The notes under the pieces were generated by a model. The model was given only the letters and a program-made list of their open reading frames with translations. It was not told where the DNA came from and ran no database searches. A program made the position numbers and the translations under genes. Shown here in pieces: positions 25,731-34,742 of a stretch of DNA of 64,000 nucleotides (its first letter is position 1; each line of letters begins with the position of its first letter). Source of the DNA: CAZMMV01 sp964637035 (lineage in GTDB: Bacteria; Bacillota; Clostridia; Tissierellales; Tissierellaceae); NCBI GenBank assembly GCA_964637035.1, contig CAZWTU010000002.1, positions 62,001-126,000 of the forward strand. The letters are read 5' to 3'.

Positions 25731-26651
25731 TTGTATATAGTTGCTGAATATTTATATATTGAGAACCTAATTATAAATTTTATAATATTACAAATAACCA
25801 AATCAATAACTAAAACAAAAATATCTAATAAACGCATGATTATAGGATCTATGGTACTGGCTCTTTATCCCTTTGTAATGTTTTTTCCAGCATTAGATTT
25901 TTTAACGAATTTCTTTATAAAGATTATTATATCTGTAATAGCAATCAAACTAGTATTCAATGCAAAATCTACAAAATTATATATCAAACAATTATCTGGC
26001 TTTTATGTGGTATCTTTTATTTTTGCAGGTGCAAGCCTTGGAATATATTTTTTTACCATGGATTACAATAAGTATTTTTTTAGTCATACGGGTGGTTTAA
26101 AGATATTTCCAGTTAAATATTTAATAATGGGAATTATATTGGGGGGGATTATGTTAAAAAACATTATTCATTATTATCAAATGAAAGTATTAAGAGAAAG
26201 GGAATTGCTAGATATAATCATACATTTTCAAGATCAAGATATTTCTATAACTAGCTTGCTTGATACTGGAAATTCATTGGTGGAGCCTTTGTCTAGATTG
26301 CCAGTTTTTGTAGTAGAGTATAAGATTATACAAAACATGCTACCAGATTGTTTGAAAAAGGTATTTGAAAGCAATATGGAAAATGACTATATTGCCTTAG
26401 AAAAAGTTATGAATGAGTTAAAAGATATAATGAATATTAATTTAATACCATTTAAATCCCTAGGAATGAAAAATGGATTTATAATTGGATTTAAGCCAGA
26501 CAGTATAACTATTTACAATGGAATAAAAAAAAATACATATGAGAATCTTATAATAGGTATTTATAATGGGAAACTATCTAACGATGAAGGGTATTATGGA
26601 TTGTTAAATTTAGAAATATTAAATAAGGGGGAATTTCAAGGTGTTAGTTAA
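25731..26651 (+). CDS. spoIIGA: Sporulation sigma-E processing aspartic peptidase
   Basis: SpoIIGA sits in the sporulation septum and cleaves the pro-sequence of sigma-E. The 306-residue protein has about five N-terminal membrane segments (to about residue 155) and a C-terminal retropepsin-like domain with the catalytic motif LLDTGNSL. Start TTG 25731 follows TAGGGGG. Its 3' end overlaps the sigE start by 11 bases, as expected for coupled substrate and protease. Confidence 0.93.
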   Translation: MYIVAEYLYIENLIINFIILQITKSITKTKISNKRMIIGSMVLALYPFVMFFPALDFLTNFFIKIIISVIAIKLVFNAKSTKLYIKQLSGFYVVSFIFAGASLGIYFFTMDYNKYFFSHTGGLKIFPVKYLIMGIILGGIMLKNIIHYYQMKVLRERELLDIIIHFQDQDISITSLLDTGNSLVEPLSRLPVFVVEYKIIQNMLPDCLKKVFESNMENDYIALEKVMNELKDIMNINLIPFKSLGMKNGFIIGFKPDSITIYNGIKKNTYENLIIGIYNGKLSNDEGYYGLLNLEILNKGEFQGVS

Positions 26652-27357
26652 GATTAAAGTAAGACTTAAAATTTTGTTATATAAATTTCTTAGAAAAATA
26701 GGATTGGTTGAGGGGATTTATTATATTGGCAGTGGGGAAATTTTACCACCACCATTGAATACTGAGGAAGAACTATATTATTTATCTTTGTTAAAAACAG
26801 AGGAAAGTGTGAAGACTGTATTAATAGAAAGAAACTTAAGATTAGTAGTGTATATAGCAAGGAAATTTGATAATACTAAAATAGCCATAGAGGATCTTAT
26901 TTCCATAGGGACTATAGGTCTTATAAAGGCAGTAAACACCTTTGATCCTGATAAAAAGATAAAACTGGCTACATATGCATCAAAATGTATTGAAAATGAA
27001 ATTTTGATGTACTTAAGGCGGACTAGTAAAATTAAATCTGAAATATCTTTAGATGAGCCACTAAATGTAGATTGGGATGGTAATGAATTATTATTATCAG
27101 ATATCTTAGGTACTGATGGTGATACCATTTTTAAAGATATTGAAGCACAAGTAGACAGGGATTTACTACAACAGGTTATAGAAAAGCTGAATGGTAGAGA
27201 AAAGACCATAGTTGAACTAAGATTTGGCTTAATTGATGGAGATGAAAAGACTCAAAAGGAAGTGGCAGATCTATTAGGAATATCACAATCTTATATTTCT
27301 AGGTTAGAAAAAAGAATAATAAAAAGACTTAAAAAAGAGATGGTCAAATTAATATGA
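26641..27357 (+). CDS. sigE: Early mother-cell sporulation sigma factor pro-sigma-E
   Basis: The 238-residue sigma-70 family factor starts at GTG 26641 within the end of spoIIGA. The N-terminal basic and hydrophobic stretch (about 1-27) is the removable, membrane-associating pro-sequence; region 2 (NLRLVVYIARKF to YASKCIENEILMYLRR) and region 4 (EVADLLGISQSYISRLEKR) are intact. It directs early mother-cell genes. Confidence 0.96.
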   Translation: MLVKIKVRLKILLYKFLRKIGLVEGIYYIGSGEILPPPLNTEEELYYLSLLKTEESVKTVLIERNLRLVVYIARKFDNTKIAIEDLISIGTIGLIKAVNTFDPDKKIKLATYASKCIENEILMYLRRTSKIKSEISLDEPLNVDWDGNELLLSDILGTDGDTIFKDIEAQVDRDLLQQVIEKLNGREKTIVELRFGLIDGDEKTQKEVADLLGISQSYISRLEKRIIKRLKKEMVKLI

Positions 27358-27452
27358 ATTTATAGAAATCTATTTTTTATATTGAATAAAATAATCATTA
27401 AAGGTAATAATTTTATAAGAAGGGGGTAATACAGCAGAAAGGATGAAAGCAT

Positions 27453-28226
27453 ATGCAAACATCTAAAGTAGAGATTTGTGGGGTTAATACGGCAAAACTC
27501 CCAGTCTTAACAAATGAAGAAATGCAAAGATTATTTGTAAAAATAAAAGCTGGAGATTTAAAGGCCAGAGAAGAATTTATACAAGGAAATTTAAGATTAG
27601 TTTTAAGTATAATACAAAGATTTAATAGAAGAGGGGAACCTGTAGACGATTTGTTTCAAATAGGATGCATAGGTCTTATAAAGGCTATTGACAATTTTGA
27701 TTTAAGTCAAAATGTCAGGTTCTCAACATATGCAGTACCTATGATAATAGGAGAAATTAGAAGATATTTAAGAGATAACAATTCAATTAGAGTTTCAAGA
27801 TCCCTTAGGGATATTGCTTATAAAGCTTTACATGCTAGGGAACAATTACTATTCAGACATTCTAAAGAGCCTACTGTTTATGAAATAGCAGAAGAACTGA
27901 ATATACCTAAAGAGGATATTGTATTTGCATTAGAGGCTATTCAAGAACCCATATCTTTATTTGAGCCAATTTTTTATGATAGTGGAGATGCAGTTTTTGT
28001 AATGGATCAGGTGAAGGATGATAAAGCTGAAGATGAAATTTGGTTACGAGAATTAGCATTAAAAGAAGCTTTAGAAAAATTGAATAATAGGGAAAAACAG
28101 ATTTTGAAATTAAGATTTTTTCAAGGGAAAACCCAAATGGAGGTGGCTGATGAAATAGGAATTTCCCAAGCACAAGTATCTAGGCTTGAGAAAAATGCAT
28201 TGAAGCAAATGAGAAAACATGTATAA
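27453..28226 (+). CDS. sigG: Late forespore sigma factor sigma-G
   Basis: The 257-residue factor begins with the sigma-G-specific VEICGVNTAKLPVLTNEEM and contains region 2 (NLRLVLSIIQRF, DLFQIGCIGLIKAIDNFD), region 3 and the region 4 helix-turn-helix (EVADEIGISQAQVSRLEKN). It drives late forespore genes. The order spoIIGA-sigE-sigG is conserved in Bacillus and Clostridia. A separate start for sigG is likely in the 95-base gap but no promoter was fixed. Confidence 0.96.
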   Translation: MQTSKVEICGVNTAKLPVLTNEEMQRLFVKIKAGDLKAREEFIQGNLRLVLSIIQRFNRRGEPVDDLFQIGCIGLIKAIDNFDLSQNVRFSTYAVPMIIGEIRRYLRDNNSIRVSRSLRDIAYKALHAREQLLFRHSKEPTVYEIAEELNIPKEDIVFALEAIQEPISLFEPIFYDSGDAVFVMDQVKDDKAEDEIWLRELALKEALEKLNNREKQILKLRFFQGKTQMEVADEIGISQAQVSRLEKNALKQMRKHV

Positions 28227-28242
28227 ATAATAAAATTTAAAC

Positions 28243-28297
28243 TAAGACTTGAAAAGTAGATTTAGGAACATAAATACTTTATCAAGTCTTAAATTTT
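28243..28297 (+). terminator. Terminator after sigG
   Basis: TAAGACTTGAAAAGTA (28243-28258) pairs with TACTTTATCAAGTCTTA around a 16-base loop with one bulged A, followed by AATTTTTTA. Confidence 0.8.
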
Positions 28298-28380
28298 TTA
28301 TCTTATAAAATTACAGTCATATTTATCCATAGTTTTACTATATATATAGTATTGGGAGATTTATAGAAAGAGGTGGACCT

Positions 28381-28626
28381 ATGTTAAAGCTATCGGAAAT
28401 AAGAGAAAAAGAGATAATAAATATAAATAATGGTGAAAGAATGGGCTATGTTTATGATTTTGAATTAGATTTGGAAAAAGGTACAATTATAGGCATAGTT
28501 ATAGCAGGTACCAGTAAAGTATTTAGTTTATTTGGTAAAGGTGAAGACACAATCATAGACTGGCATAGTATAACCAAAATAGGTAGAGATGCTATACTTG
28601 TAGACTATTATAAAGATAATATCTAA
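28381..28626 (+). CDS. YlmC/YmxH family PRC-barrel sporulation protein
   Basis: The 81-residue protein is one PRC-barrel-like domain (LSEIREKEIININNGERMGYV at the start, then DWHSITKIGRDAILVD), as in the YlmC/YmxH family. It is common beside sigG or spore genes in Firmicutes. Precise function unknown. ATG 28381 follows AGAGGTGG. Confidence 0.85.
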   Translation: MLKLSEIREKEIININNGERMGYVYDFELDLEKGTIIGIVIAGTSKVFSLFGKGEDTIIDWHSITKIGRDAILVDYYKDNI

Positions 28627-28688
28627 TTAGACTTTTAGATACTATTGTAATATAATAATAGTGTATAAAACAAAAGAAGGTGAAAAAA

Positions 28689-29141
28689 ATGAAATGTCCA
28701 TATTGTTCTTATTTTGACTCAAAGGTAGTAGATTCTAGACCTACGGAAGAGGGACAAGTTATTAGGCGAAGAAGAGAGTGTATCAAATGTGGTAAAAGGT
28801 TTACTACATACGAGAAAATTGAAAAGATACCCCTAATGGTAGTTAAAAAGAATGGAAACAGAGAATCTTATGATAGAAACAAGCTGCTTAATGGTATAAT
28901 AAAAGCCTGTGAAAAACGACCAGTATCCATGAATGAAATTGAAAAGCTAGTTGATGATATTGAAGTGTCATTGTCTAACTCCTTGGAGAAAGAAGTAACT
29001 TCTGTTGTAATTGGAGAAATGATAATGAATAAATTAAAGGATATTGATGAAGTTGCATATGTAAGGTTTGCATCTGTATATAGGCAATTCAAAGATTTAA
29101 ATACCTTTATGGAGGAATTAAAAAAACTTTTAAAGGAATAA
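28689..29141 (+). CDS. nrdR: Ribonucleotide reductase regulator NrdR
   Basis: NrdR is a zinc and nucleotide-sensing repressor of ribonucleotide reductase genes. The 150-residue protein has an N-terminal zinc ribbon (CPYC and CIKCGKRF) and an ATP-cone domain starting near VVKKNGNRESYDRNK. Start is ATG 28689, seven bases after AGAAGGTG; a GTG at 28680 would lie in that ribosome site. A TATAAT at 28651-28656 is the likely -10 element. No NrdR box pair was seen here, so autoregulation is not evident. Confidence 0.95.
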   Translation: MKCPYCSYFDSKVVDSRPTEEGQVIRRRRECIKCGKRFTTYEKIEKIPLMVVKKNGNRESYDRNKLLNGIIKACEKRPVSMNEIEKLVDDIEVSLSNSLEKEVTSVVIGEMIMNKLKDIDEVAYVRFASVYRQFKDLNTFMEELKKLLKE

Positions 29142-29162
29142 AATAAGCAATAGGAGATCTAG

Positions 29163-29897
29163 ATGAAAGTTATAAAAAAAACTAAAAACAATAAATTATA
29201 TTACGAAATAAAAGATTTTGGTATGGATGATCATATGATCCATTTGTTTACAACAAGAATTGGGTGGGAGCAAGATAGATTGCTTAGTGATATAAGTGAG
29301 ATATTAAATATTCCCATGGAGAAGGTCTACAGTGTAAAACAAGTACATGGAATAGATATTAAAACAATAGATAATCAAAATAGGGTGCTGGTTTCTAAGG
29401 AACAACATGATGGCTTAGTAACCAATCAAAAGGGTATAGCTCTATGCACTTATCATGCAGATTGTGTTCCTCTTTATTTCTATGATAAAAATAAAGAGGT
29501 TATAGGTTTAGCCCATGGAGGGTGGAAGGGAACCTTAAATAATATCAGTAAGTCAATGATTTTGAAAATGAAGAATGATTATGGTTGCCAATTAGAAGAT
29601 ATACTAGTAGCTATTGGGCCATCAATTGGTCAATGTTGCTATGAAGTCAAAGAAGATGTATCTTTGTTATTTGAAGAAAACTTTTTTAATAGCCAAGTTC
29701 TAATTACTAAAAATACCAAGACTTATTTAAATCTATGGGAAGCTAATAAAATAAATTTATTAGGTCTTGGTATAAAAAAAGATAATATAATCTCAAGTGA
29801 GGTTTGTACATCTTGTAATGTAGATACCCTTTTTTCATATAGGAAGGAAAATGGAAGCAAAAATAGAATGATAGGGGCTATAACATTAAGAGGGTAA
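29163..29897 (+). CDS. pgeF: Purine nucleoside phosphorylase-like protein, YlmD/LACC1 family
   Basis: The 244-residue protein belongs to the YfiH/YlmD (polyphenol oxidase-like, LACC1) family of copper- or zinc-binding enzymes, now assigned purine nucleoside phosphorylase/adenosine deaminase and wall-editing roles. The metal ligands are visible in QVHG, CTYHADCVPLYF and AHGGWKG, with CCYEV further on. It is eight bases ahead of the sigma-54 activator. Confidence 0.88.
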   Translation: MKVIKKTKNNKLYYEIKDFGMDDHMIHLFTTRIGWEQDRLLSDISEILNIPMEKVYSVKQVHGIDIKTIDNQNRVLVSKEQHDGLVTNQKGIALCTYHADCVPLYFYDKNKEVIGLAHGGWKGTLNNISKSMILKMKNDYGCQLEDILVAIGPSIGQCCYEVKEDVSLLFEENFFNSQVLITKNTKTYLNLWEANKINLLGLGIKKDNIISSEVCTSCNVDTLFSYRKENGSKNRMIGAITLRG

Positions 29898-29904
29898 ACA
29901 AAGG

Positions 29905-31326
29905 ATGATAGAATTGGGAAAAATTGATTATAACAAAATAACCATGCAAAATATTTTGCAGTATGGAGATGTAGGAGTTCATGTTATAGATAATAGTGGA
30001 AAGACTATAATTTATAATGAAGTTATGGCCAAGCTAGAAGGATTGCAAACAAGTCAGGTGATAGAAAAAGATATTTTTGAGATATTCCCTAGTCTAAATC
30101 AGGAAACTTCTACATTAATAAGGGTTCTTAATACTGGGAAACCTATCTTTAATAGGACCCAAACTTATTTGAACTTTAAGGGGCAAAGAATCACAACTAT
30201 CAATTCAACCATACCTCTTTATAATAATAAAGAAATAGTAGGAGCTTTGGAAATTGCTAATAATATTACTCATATTAGAAATTTATCTGATCAGCTAATA
30301 GATTTGCAAGATAAATTGAAAATTTCTAATTCTACTGATAAAAACAAAAGAAATAAAATAAAGAGATATAGTTTTAGTGATATTATAGGCAAAGATAGAG
30401 AAATGACTATAGCTAAAAAGATTGGAAAAAAAGCCAGCAATTCAAATTCTTCAGTTTTAATATATGGAGAGACTGGAACTGGCAAAGAATTATTTGCTCA
30501 AAGCATACATTATGATGGAATTCGAGCCAGTAAACCTTTTATTGCCCAAAATTGTGCTGCAATTCCAGAATCCCTTTTAGAAGGAATATTATTCGGTACT
30601 GAAAAGGGTGGATTCACAGGGGCAGTTGAAAGAGAAGGTATCTTTGAACAGGCCAATGGTGGTACTTTAATGCTTGATGAGATTAATTCTATGTCATTAT
30701 TTTTACAGGCTAAATTACTTAGGGTATTGCAGGAAAATTATATTAGGCGAGTAGGTGGGAAAAAAGATATACCTATAGATGTTAGGATAATAGCAACAAC
30801 AAATGAGAATCCTTTAGAAAGCGTAAAAATGAATAGATTGAGGAAAGATCTATTTTATAGATTGAACGTAATATATATCCATATACCTACTTTAAGAGAA
30901 AGAAAAGGAGATGTTTCTGTTTTAATTAGGTATTTTATAAATAAATATAATAGTATCTTAGGTAAAAATATAGAGGGCGTTTCTCATGATGTTCTAAAAT
31001 TATTTATGGAATACAATTGGCCTGGAAATGTTAGGGAACTGTCCAATGTAATTGAAGGAGCTATGAATATAATTTCTAATGATGAAAAGACATTAGAGAA
31101 AGATGATTTTATTTCTTCCATGTATTTAATAGAAGATAAAACTTTGAAAAAGACATCTATATTTCATGAGCCAAACAAATCCCTACCTGAAATACTTAGT
31201 GAAATAGAAAGGCAACTAATAGGTGAAGCTCTAAGTATGCATGAAAACAATATATCTAGAACAGCTATAGAATTGGGAATAAAAAGACAAACATTACAAC
31301 ATAAATTAAAGAAATATGAAGATTAA
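29905..31326 (+). CDS. Sigma-54-dependent transcriptional activator, PAS-AAA-Fis (ornithine operon)
   Basis: The 473-residue bacterial enhancer-binding protein has a PAS sensor domain (about 10-125), an AAA+ domain (about 155-390) with Walker A GETGTGKE and Walker B TLMLDEIN, and a C-terminal Fis-type helix-turn-helix (about 445-470, ISRTAIELGIKRQTLQHKLKKY). The sigma-54-contacting loop reads GGFTGA, a variant of GAFTGA. It is RocR-like in layout and stands directly before a -24/-12 promoter and the ornithine genes, so it is the probable regulator of that operon. The PAS ligand (ornithine or a related amino acid) is inference. Confidence 0.88.
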   Translation: MIELGKIDYNKITMQNILQYGDVGVHVIDNSGKTIIYNEVMAKLEGLQTSQVIEKDIFEIFPSLNQETSTLIRVLNTGKPIFNRTQTYLNFKGQRITTINSTIPLYNNKEIVGALEIANNITHIRNLSDQLIDLQDKLKISNSTDKNKRNKIKRYSFSDIIGKDREMTIAKKIGKKASNSNSSVLIYGETGTGKELFAQSIHYDGIRASKPFIAQNCAAIPESLLEGILFGTEKGGFTGAVEREGIFEQANGGTLMLDEINSMSLFLQAKLLRVLQENYIRRVGGKKDIPIDVRIIATTNENPLESVKMNRLRKDLFYRLNVIYIHIPTLRERKGDVSVLIRYFINKYNSILGKNIEGVSHDVLKLFMEYNWPGNVRELSNVIEGAMNIISNDEKTLEKDDFISSMYLIEDKTLKKTSIFHEPNKSLPEILSEIERQLIGEALSMHENNISRTAIELGIKRQTLQHKLKKYED

Positions 31327-31365
31327 CGCAATAATATTGGCATGTGGTGCAAATATTATTGCGTT
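31325..31365. repeat. 14-bp inverted repeat between activator gene and sigma-54 promoter
   Basis: AACGCAATAATATT and its exact complement flank the 13-base loop GGCATGTGGTGCA, overlapping the activator stop codon. With TTGTTTTG after it, it could be a terminator; lying about 160 bases upstream of the -24/-12 promoter it could equally be the enhancer bound by the activator. Both readings are compatible with the sequence. Confidence 0.6.
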
Positions 31366-31497
31366 GTTTTGTTATATGAGATGGAAATACAAGTTTATAA
31401 TAGTGCATTGTATATAAATTCATAGTATTAAAAGAATATCTAATCAATATAAGGAGAAAATACAGTAATATAATGAAAAACTGCTATAGATTGGACC

Positions 31498-31514
31498 TTG
31501 GCAAGGTTATTGCA
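31498..31514 (+). promoter_or_regulatory. Sigma-54 (-24/-12) promoter of the ornithine operon
   Basis: TTGGCAAGGTTATTGCA has the -24 GG (31500-31501) and -12 GC (31512-31513) dinucleotides at the required spacing and matches YTGGCACG-N4-TTGCW at nearly all other positions. Transcription would start near 31525, about 35 bases before ord. The upstream gene encodes a sigma-54 activator, which supports the call. Confidence 0.85.
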
Positions 31515-31559
31515 TATATAACAAATATATAGCGATTAAAAATTTATGGAGGTGCTGTA

Positions 31560-32609
31560 ATGAGAAAAGAAAATGTAGGGGTAATAGTATGGGGCTTAGG
31601 GTCAATGGGAAAAGGTGTAGTTGAAATGCTTTTAAACAAGAAAGGCGTTGATATTACCGGAGCAGTAGTGAGAGGAAACAAAATTGGTAAAAGCATGTAT
31701 GATTTTTTAGATGTTAAAAGGGGCCATAGAGAAGATTTATTAACAGGTTCCTATGAAGATGTAATAAAAGAAGGTTCAGCTGATATTGCAGTTATTGCAA
31801 CAGATTCTTTTACTAAGGATAATTTTGATAAAATAAAATATTGCTTAGAAAGAAAAATTAATGTAATATCAACTGCTGAAGAAATGGCATATCCCCAAGC
31901 ACAAGAACCAGAATTGGCAAAAGAATTAGATAGAATAGCTAAAGAAAATGGAGTTACAGTATTAGGTACAGGTATCAATCCAGGTCTTATTATGGACTTG
32001 CTAGTTATTACGCTTACTGGCGCTTGTACAGATGTTGAGAGTATAAAGGCTGAAAGAATAAATAACTTATCACCTTTTGGCCCTGCAGTAATGAGTGGGC
32101 AAGGTGTTGGTATTACTGTAGATGAATTTAACAAAAGGGTTGCAGAAGATAATCTTGCAGGTCACGTTGGTTTTCCAGAATCCATTAGGATGATATCAGA
32201 TGCATTAGGCTGGGAATTAAGTGATGATGTTAAATTAACTAGGGCCCCAATAGTTTCATCAGTATACAGAAAAGCGCCATATGCTGAAGTACAAGCTGGA
32301 GACGTTGCGGGATGTAATATGCAAGGGTTTGGATATGTGAACGGTGAGCAAAAAATTGAAATGTTTCATCCACAACAGGTAGAACCACAATTAGAAGGTG
32401 GAGAAACCGGAGATTATATAACTATTAAGGGAACCCCTAATGTAAATATGTCAATAACACCAGAAATACCTGGAGGAATAGGAACAATTGCTATGACAGT
32501 TAATATGATACCAAATGTAATAAATTCAAGACCAGGACTTAAAACCATGATAGACTTACCAGTACCAAGGGCTATAATGGGAGACATGAGAGACCGCATT
32601 GAGGAGTAA
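31560..32609 (+). CDS. ord: 2,4-diaminopentanoate dehydrogenase
   Basis: Ord oxidatively deaminates (2R,4S)-2,4-diaminopentanoate to 2-amino-4-oxopentanoate using NAD(P)+ and releases ammonia. The 349-residue protein has a dihydrodipicolinate-reductase-like Rossmann domain (VWGLGSMGKGVVEML at the N-terminus) and TGINPGLIMD and SGQGVGITVDEF segments of the family. It is the first gene after the sigma-54 promoter and starts at ATG 31560 behind GGAGGTG. Identity rests on family and on the full ornithine gene set that follows. Confidence 0.92.
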   Translation: MRKENVGVIVWGLGSMGKGVVEMLLNKKGVDITGAVVRGNKIGKSMYDFLDVKRGHREDLLTGSYEDVIKEGSADIAVIATDSFTKDNFDKIKYCLERKINVISTAEEMAYPQAQEPELAKELDRIAKENGVTVLGTGINPGLIMDLLVITLTGACTDVESIKAERINNLSPFGPAVMSGQGVGITVDEFNKRVAEDNLAGHVGFPESIRMISDALGWELSDDVKLTRAPIVSSVYRKAPYAEVQAGDVAGCNMQGFGYVNGEQKIEMFHPQQVEPQLEGGETGDYITIKGTPNVNMSITPEIPGGIGTIAMTVNMIPNVINSRPGLKTMIDLPVPRAIMGDMRDRIEE

Positions 32610-32634
32610 ATAGAAGAAAATGGAGGGATAATAT

Positions 32635-32940
32635 ATGGAAGCTAAACAAGGAGATTGGGTTAGGATTTATAACGTTGTATTAGAAGTAGGGGAAAGGGCT
32701 TCAAATATACCAGAGGACACACAAAATGTGCCATTAGAGATGTGGGATAAGGGATTTTTAATAGACGATGAAGCTAAGATTGGGGATAAGGTAAAAGTAG
32801 AAACTTATATAGGAAGACAAGTAGAAGGAACATTAGTAGAAATTAATCCATTTTGGGACCATGATTTTGGTAAGGCAGTTCCAGAATTATTATATATTGG
32901 ACGTCAAGCTAGAGAAATATTATCAAAGGATGGTGAATAA
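32635..32940 (+). CDS. ortA: 2-amino-4-ketopentanoate thiolase, alpha subunit
   Basis: OrtA is the small subunit (101 residues here) of the thiolase that splits 2-amino-4-oxopentanoate with CoA into D-alanine and acetyl-CoA. The small beta-rich sequence begins with QGDWVRIYNVVLEVGERA and includes NPFWDHDFGKAVPELLYIG. It sits two bases ahead of ortB, as in the known clostridial cluster. ATG 32635 follows GGAGGG. Confidence 0.92.
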   Translation: MEAKQGDWVRIYNVVLEVGERASNIPEDTQNVPLEMWDKGFLIDDEAKIGDKVKVETYIGRQVEGTLVEINPFWDHDFGKAVPELLYIGRQAREILSKDGE

Positions 32941-32942
32941 TA

Positions 32943-34361
32943 ATGGGTAAAGATATGAGTTATGATGCGGTAATGGAACGCAGACCTGAGACTATGAAAA
33001 AGGCAATAGCTATAGATTATGATAAATTTGAATCTGGAAACATTAAATTTGACTATGAAAGAATGATGAGAGAAACAGGATATAGTTTACAAGGAATAAT
33101 AGACATACAAAATAGTACAGGAGTAGGTAATACTCCGCTATTAGAACTTAAAAACTTAACAAAACTTGCAAGAAAATTTGCACCAGAAGGAAAGGGAGCT
33201 AGAATCTTTGTAAAGGATGAAGCCAGTAATCCTTCAGGTAGTTTTAAAGCAAGAAGGGCAGCTACAGCATGTTATCACGCAAAGAAACTAGGGTATAAAG
33301 GCGTTATAGCAGCTACTTCTGGTAACTATGGTGCAGCAGTAGCATCACAAGCAGCGATGCAGGGGTTAAAATGTATTATTGTTCAAGAATGTTATGATTC
33401 AAAGGGCAAAGGCCAGCCAGAAATAATAGAAAAGGCAAGAAAATGTGAAGCTTATGGAGCAGAAGTTGTACAACTTACTGTTGGACCAGAGTTGTTCTAT
33501 ACCTTCCTTGTTATGCTAGAAGAAACAGGATACTTCAATGCTTCTCTATATACACCTTTTGGTATAGCAGGAGTTGAAACTTTAGGATACGAACTTTCAA
33601 TGGAATTCAGAGAAAGAGAGGGTAAGGATCCAGAGGCAGTAGTAGTGACAAATGCAGGTGGGGGGAACTTAACAGGTACGGCAAGGGGATTAATAAAAGC
33701 CGGTGCTTTGGATACTAAAATCATAGGGGCAAGCGTTAGTTTAGCAGGTCTTCATATGGCATCAGATGAACAATTTAACAAGAAATCATTTACCACTGGT
33801 CATACTGGTTTTGGTATACCATTTACAACTTGGCCAGATAGGTCAGATGTACCTAGATCAGCAGCTAGACCCCTTAGATATATTGATAGATATGTAACTA
33901 TGAACCAGGGTTCAGTTTTTTATATGACAGAATTACTGGCACAAATTGAAGGATTAGAAAGAGGACCAGCTGGTAATACATCACTGGTAGCAGCCTTTAA
34001 AATAGCACAAGACATGGATGAAGATGAAATAATAGTAGTGCAAGAAACAGAATACACAGGAGCAGGCAAACACATCAATCCTCAATTAACTTTTGCACGA
34101 GAAAATGGTATAGAAATAATAATTGGAGACCCGATGGAGGAAGTTCCTGGTAAAAATATTATATTACCAAAGGACCCATCTTTTGTTGATGTAGTGGAAA
34201 TAGACTTAAATAGGACAAGAAATTCTTATATTAGAAATGCAGTAAACCATGTTAGTGCAACAAATGCTACGAAAGAAGATATTGAATTTTTAGTAGAAGA
34301 GACTAAATCTGATGTTGAGTTTGTAAAAGCAAGCTTAGATGAATTAGGTATAGACTATTAA
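32943..34361 (+). CDS. ortB: 2-amino-4-ketopentanoate thiolase, beta subunit (PLP)
   Basis: OrtB is the PLP-binding catalytic subunit of the CoA-dependent thiolase. The 472-residue fold type II protein resembles threonine synthase and cysteine synthase: the Schiff-base lysine is K102 in NPSGSFKARR, followed by ATSGNYGAAV and the phosphate-binding NAGGGNLTGTA. No ribosome site is obvious between ortA and this ATG beyond GGTGA, so translation is probably coupled. The product is alanine plus acetyl-CoA, yielding ATP via acetyl phosphate. Confidence 0.93.
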   Translation: MGKDMSYDAVMERRPETMKKAIAIDYDKFESGNIKFDYERMMRETGYSLQGIIDIQNSTGVGNTPLLELKNLTKLARKFAPEGKGARIFVKDEASNPSGSFKARRAATACYHAKKLGYKGVIAATSGNYGAAVASQAAMQGLKCIIVQECYDSKGKGQPEIIEKARKCEAYGAEVVQLTVGPELFYTFLVMLEETGYFNASLYTPFGIAGVETLGYELSMEFREREGKDPEAVVVTNAGGGNLTGTARGLIKAGALDTKIIGASVSLAGLHMASDEQFNKKSFTTGHTGFGIPFTTWPDRSDVPRSAARPLRYIDRYVTMNQGSVFYMTELLAQIEGLERGPAGNTSLVAAFKIAQDMDEDEIIVVQETEYTGAGKHINPQLTFARENGIEIIIGDPMEEVPGKNIILPKDPSFVDVVEIDLNRTRNSYIRNAVNHVSATNATKEDIEFLVEETKSDVEFVKASLDELGIDY

Positions 34362-34376
34362 TTAGGAGGGAAAAAA

Positions 34377-34742
34377 ATGGAAAGACCAGATGATTTTCAA
34401 GAGCGGAGAAAGCATTTAGCTGGATTAAGTGAAAAAGACCTAGAGAAAAAATTTTGGGACTTAGCAGAAGAATTAATAGACCCCATAATAGATTTAGCCA
34501 GAAAAAACACAAGTCCCTCAATTGAAAGATCTGTACTTTTAAGAATGGGATTTTCCAGTACTGAGGCTAAAACAATAGTGGATGGTGTTATAGACAGAGG
34601 TCTTATGGGAAAAGGAGCAGGACATATAGTCTATAGATTGGCAAAAGAAAAGAAGATGGAAATAAGAGATGCAGGTTTAAAATTAGTAGAAGGTCAAATG
34701 TGGGATGATGTCGTGACCATATTTAAAGGAGTTGCTAACTGA
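34377..34742 (+). CDS. oraS: D-ornithine 4,5-aminomutase, small subunit
   Basis: The 121-residue OraS helps bind substrate and PLP in the OraSE heterodimer/tetramer that moves the 5-amino group of D-ornithine to C4. The sequence starts with RPDDFQERRKHLAGLSE and contains SVLLRMGFSS and GAGHIVYRLA, typical of the family. Its stop overlaps the oraE start (TGATG), so the subunits are translationally coupled at near 1:1. Confidence 0.95.
   Translation: MERPDDFQERRKHLAGLSEKDLEKKFWDLAEELIDPIIDLARKNTSPSIERSVLLRMGFSSTEAKTIVDGVIDRGLMGKGAGHIVYRLAKEKKMEIRDAGLKLVEGQMWDDVVTIFKGVAN

Noticed and set aside
31338..31353. Second sigma-54-like element (TTGGCATGTGGTGCAA) in the loop of the inverted repeat
   Set aside because: The GG and GC dinucleotides are 10 rather than 12 bases apart, which does not fit the -24/-12 spacing.
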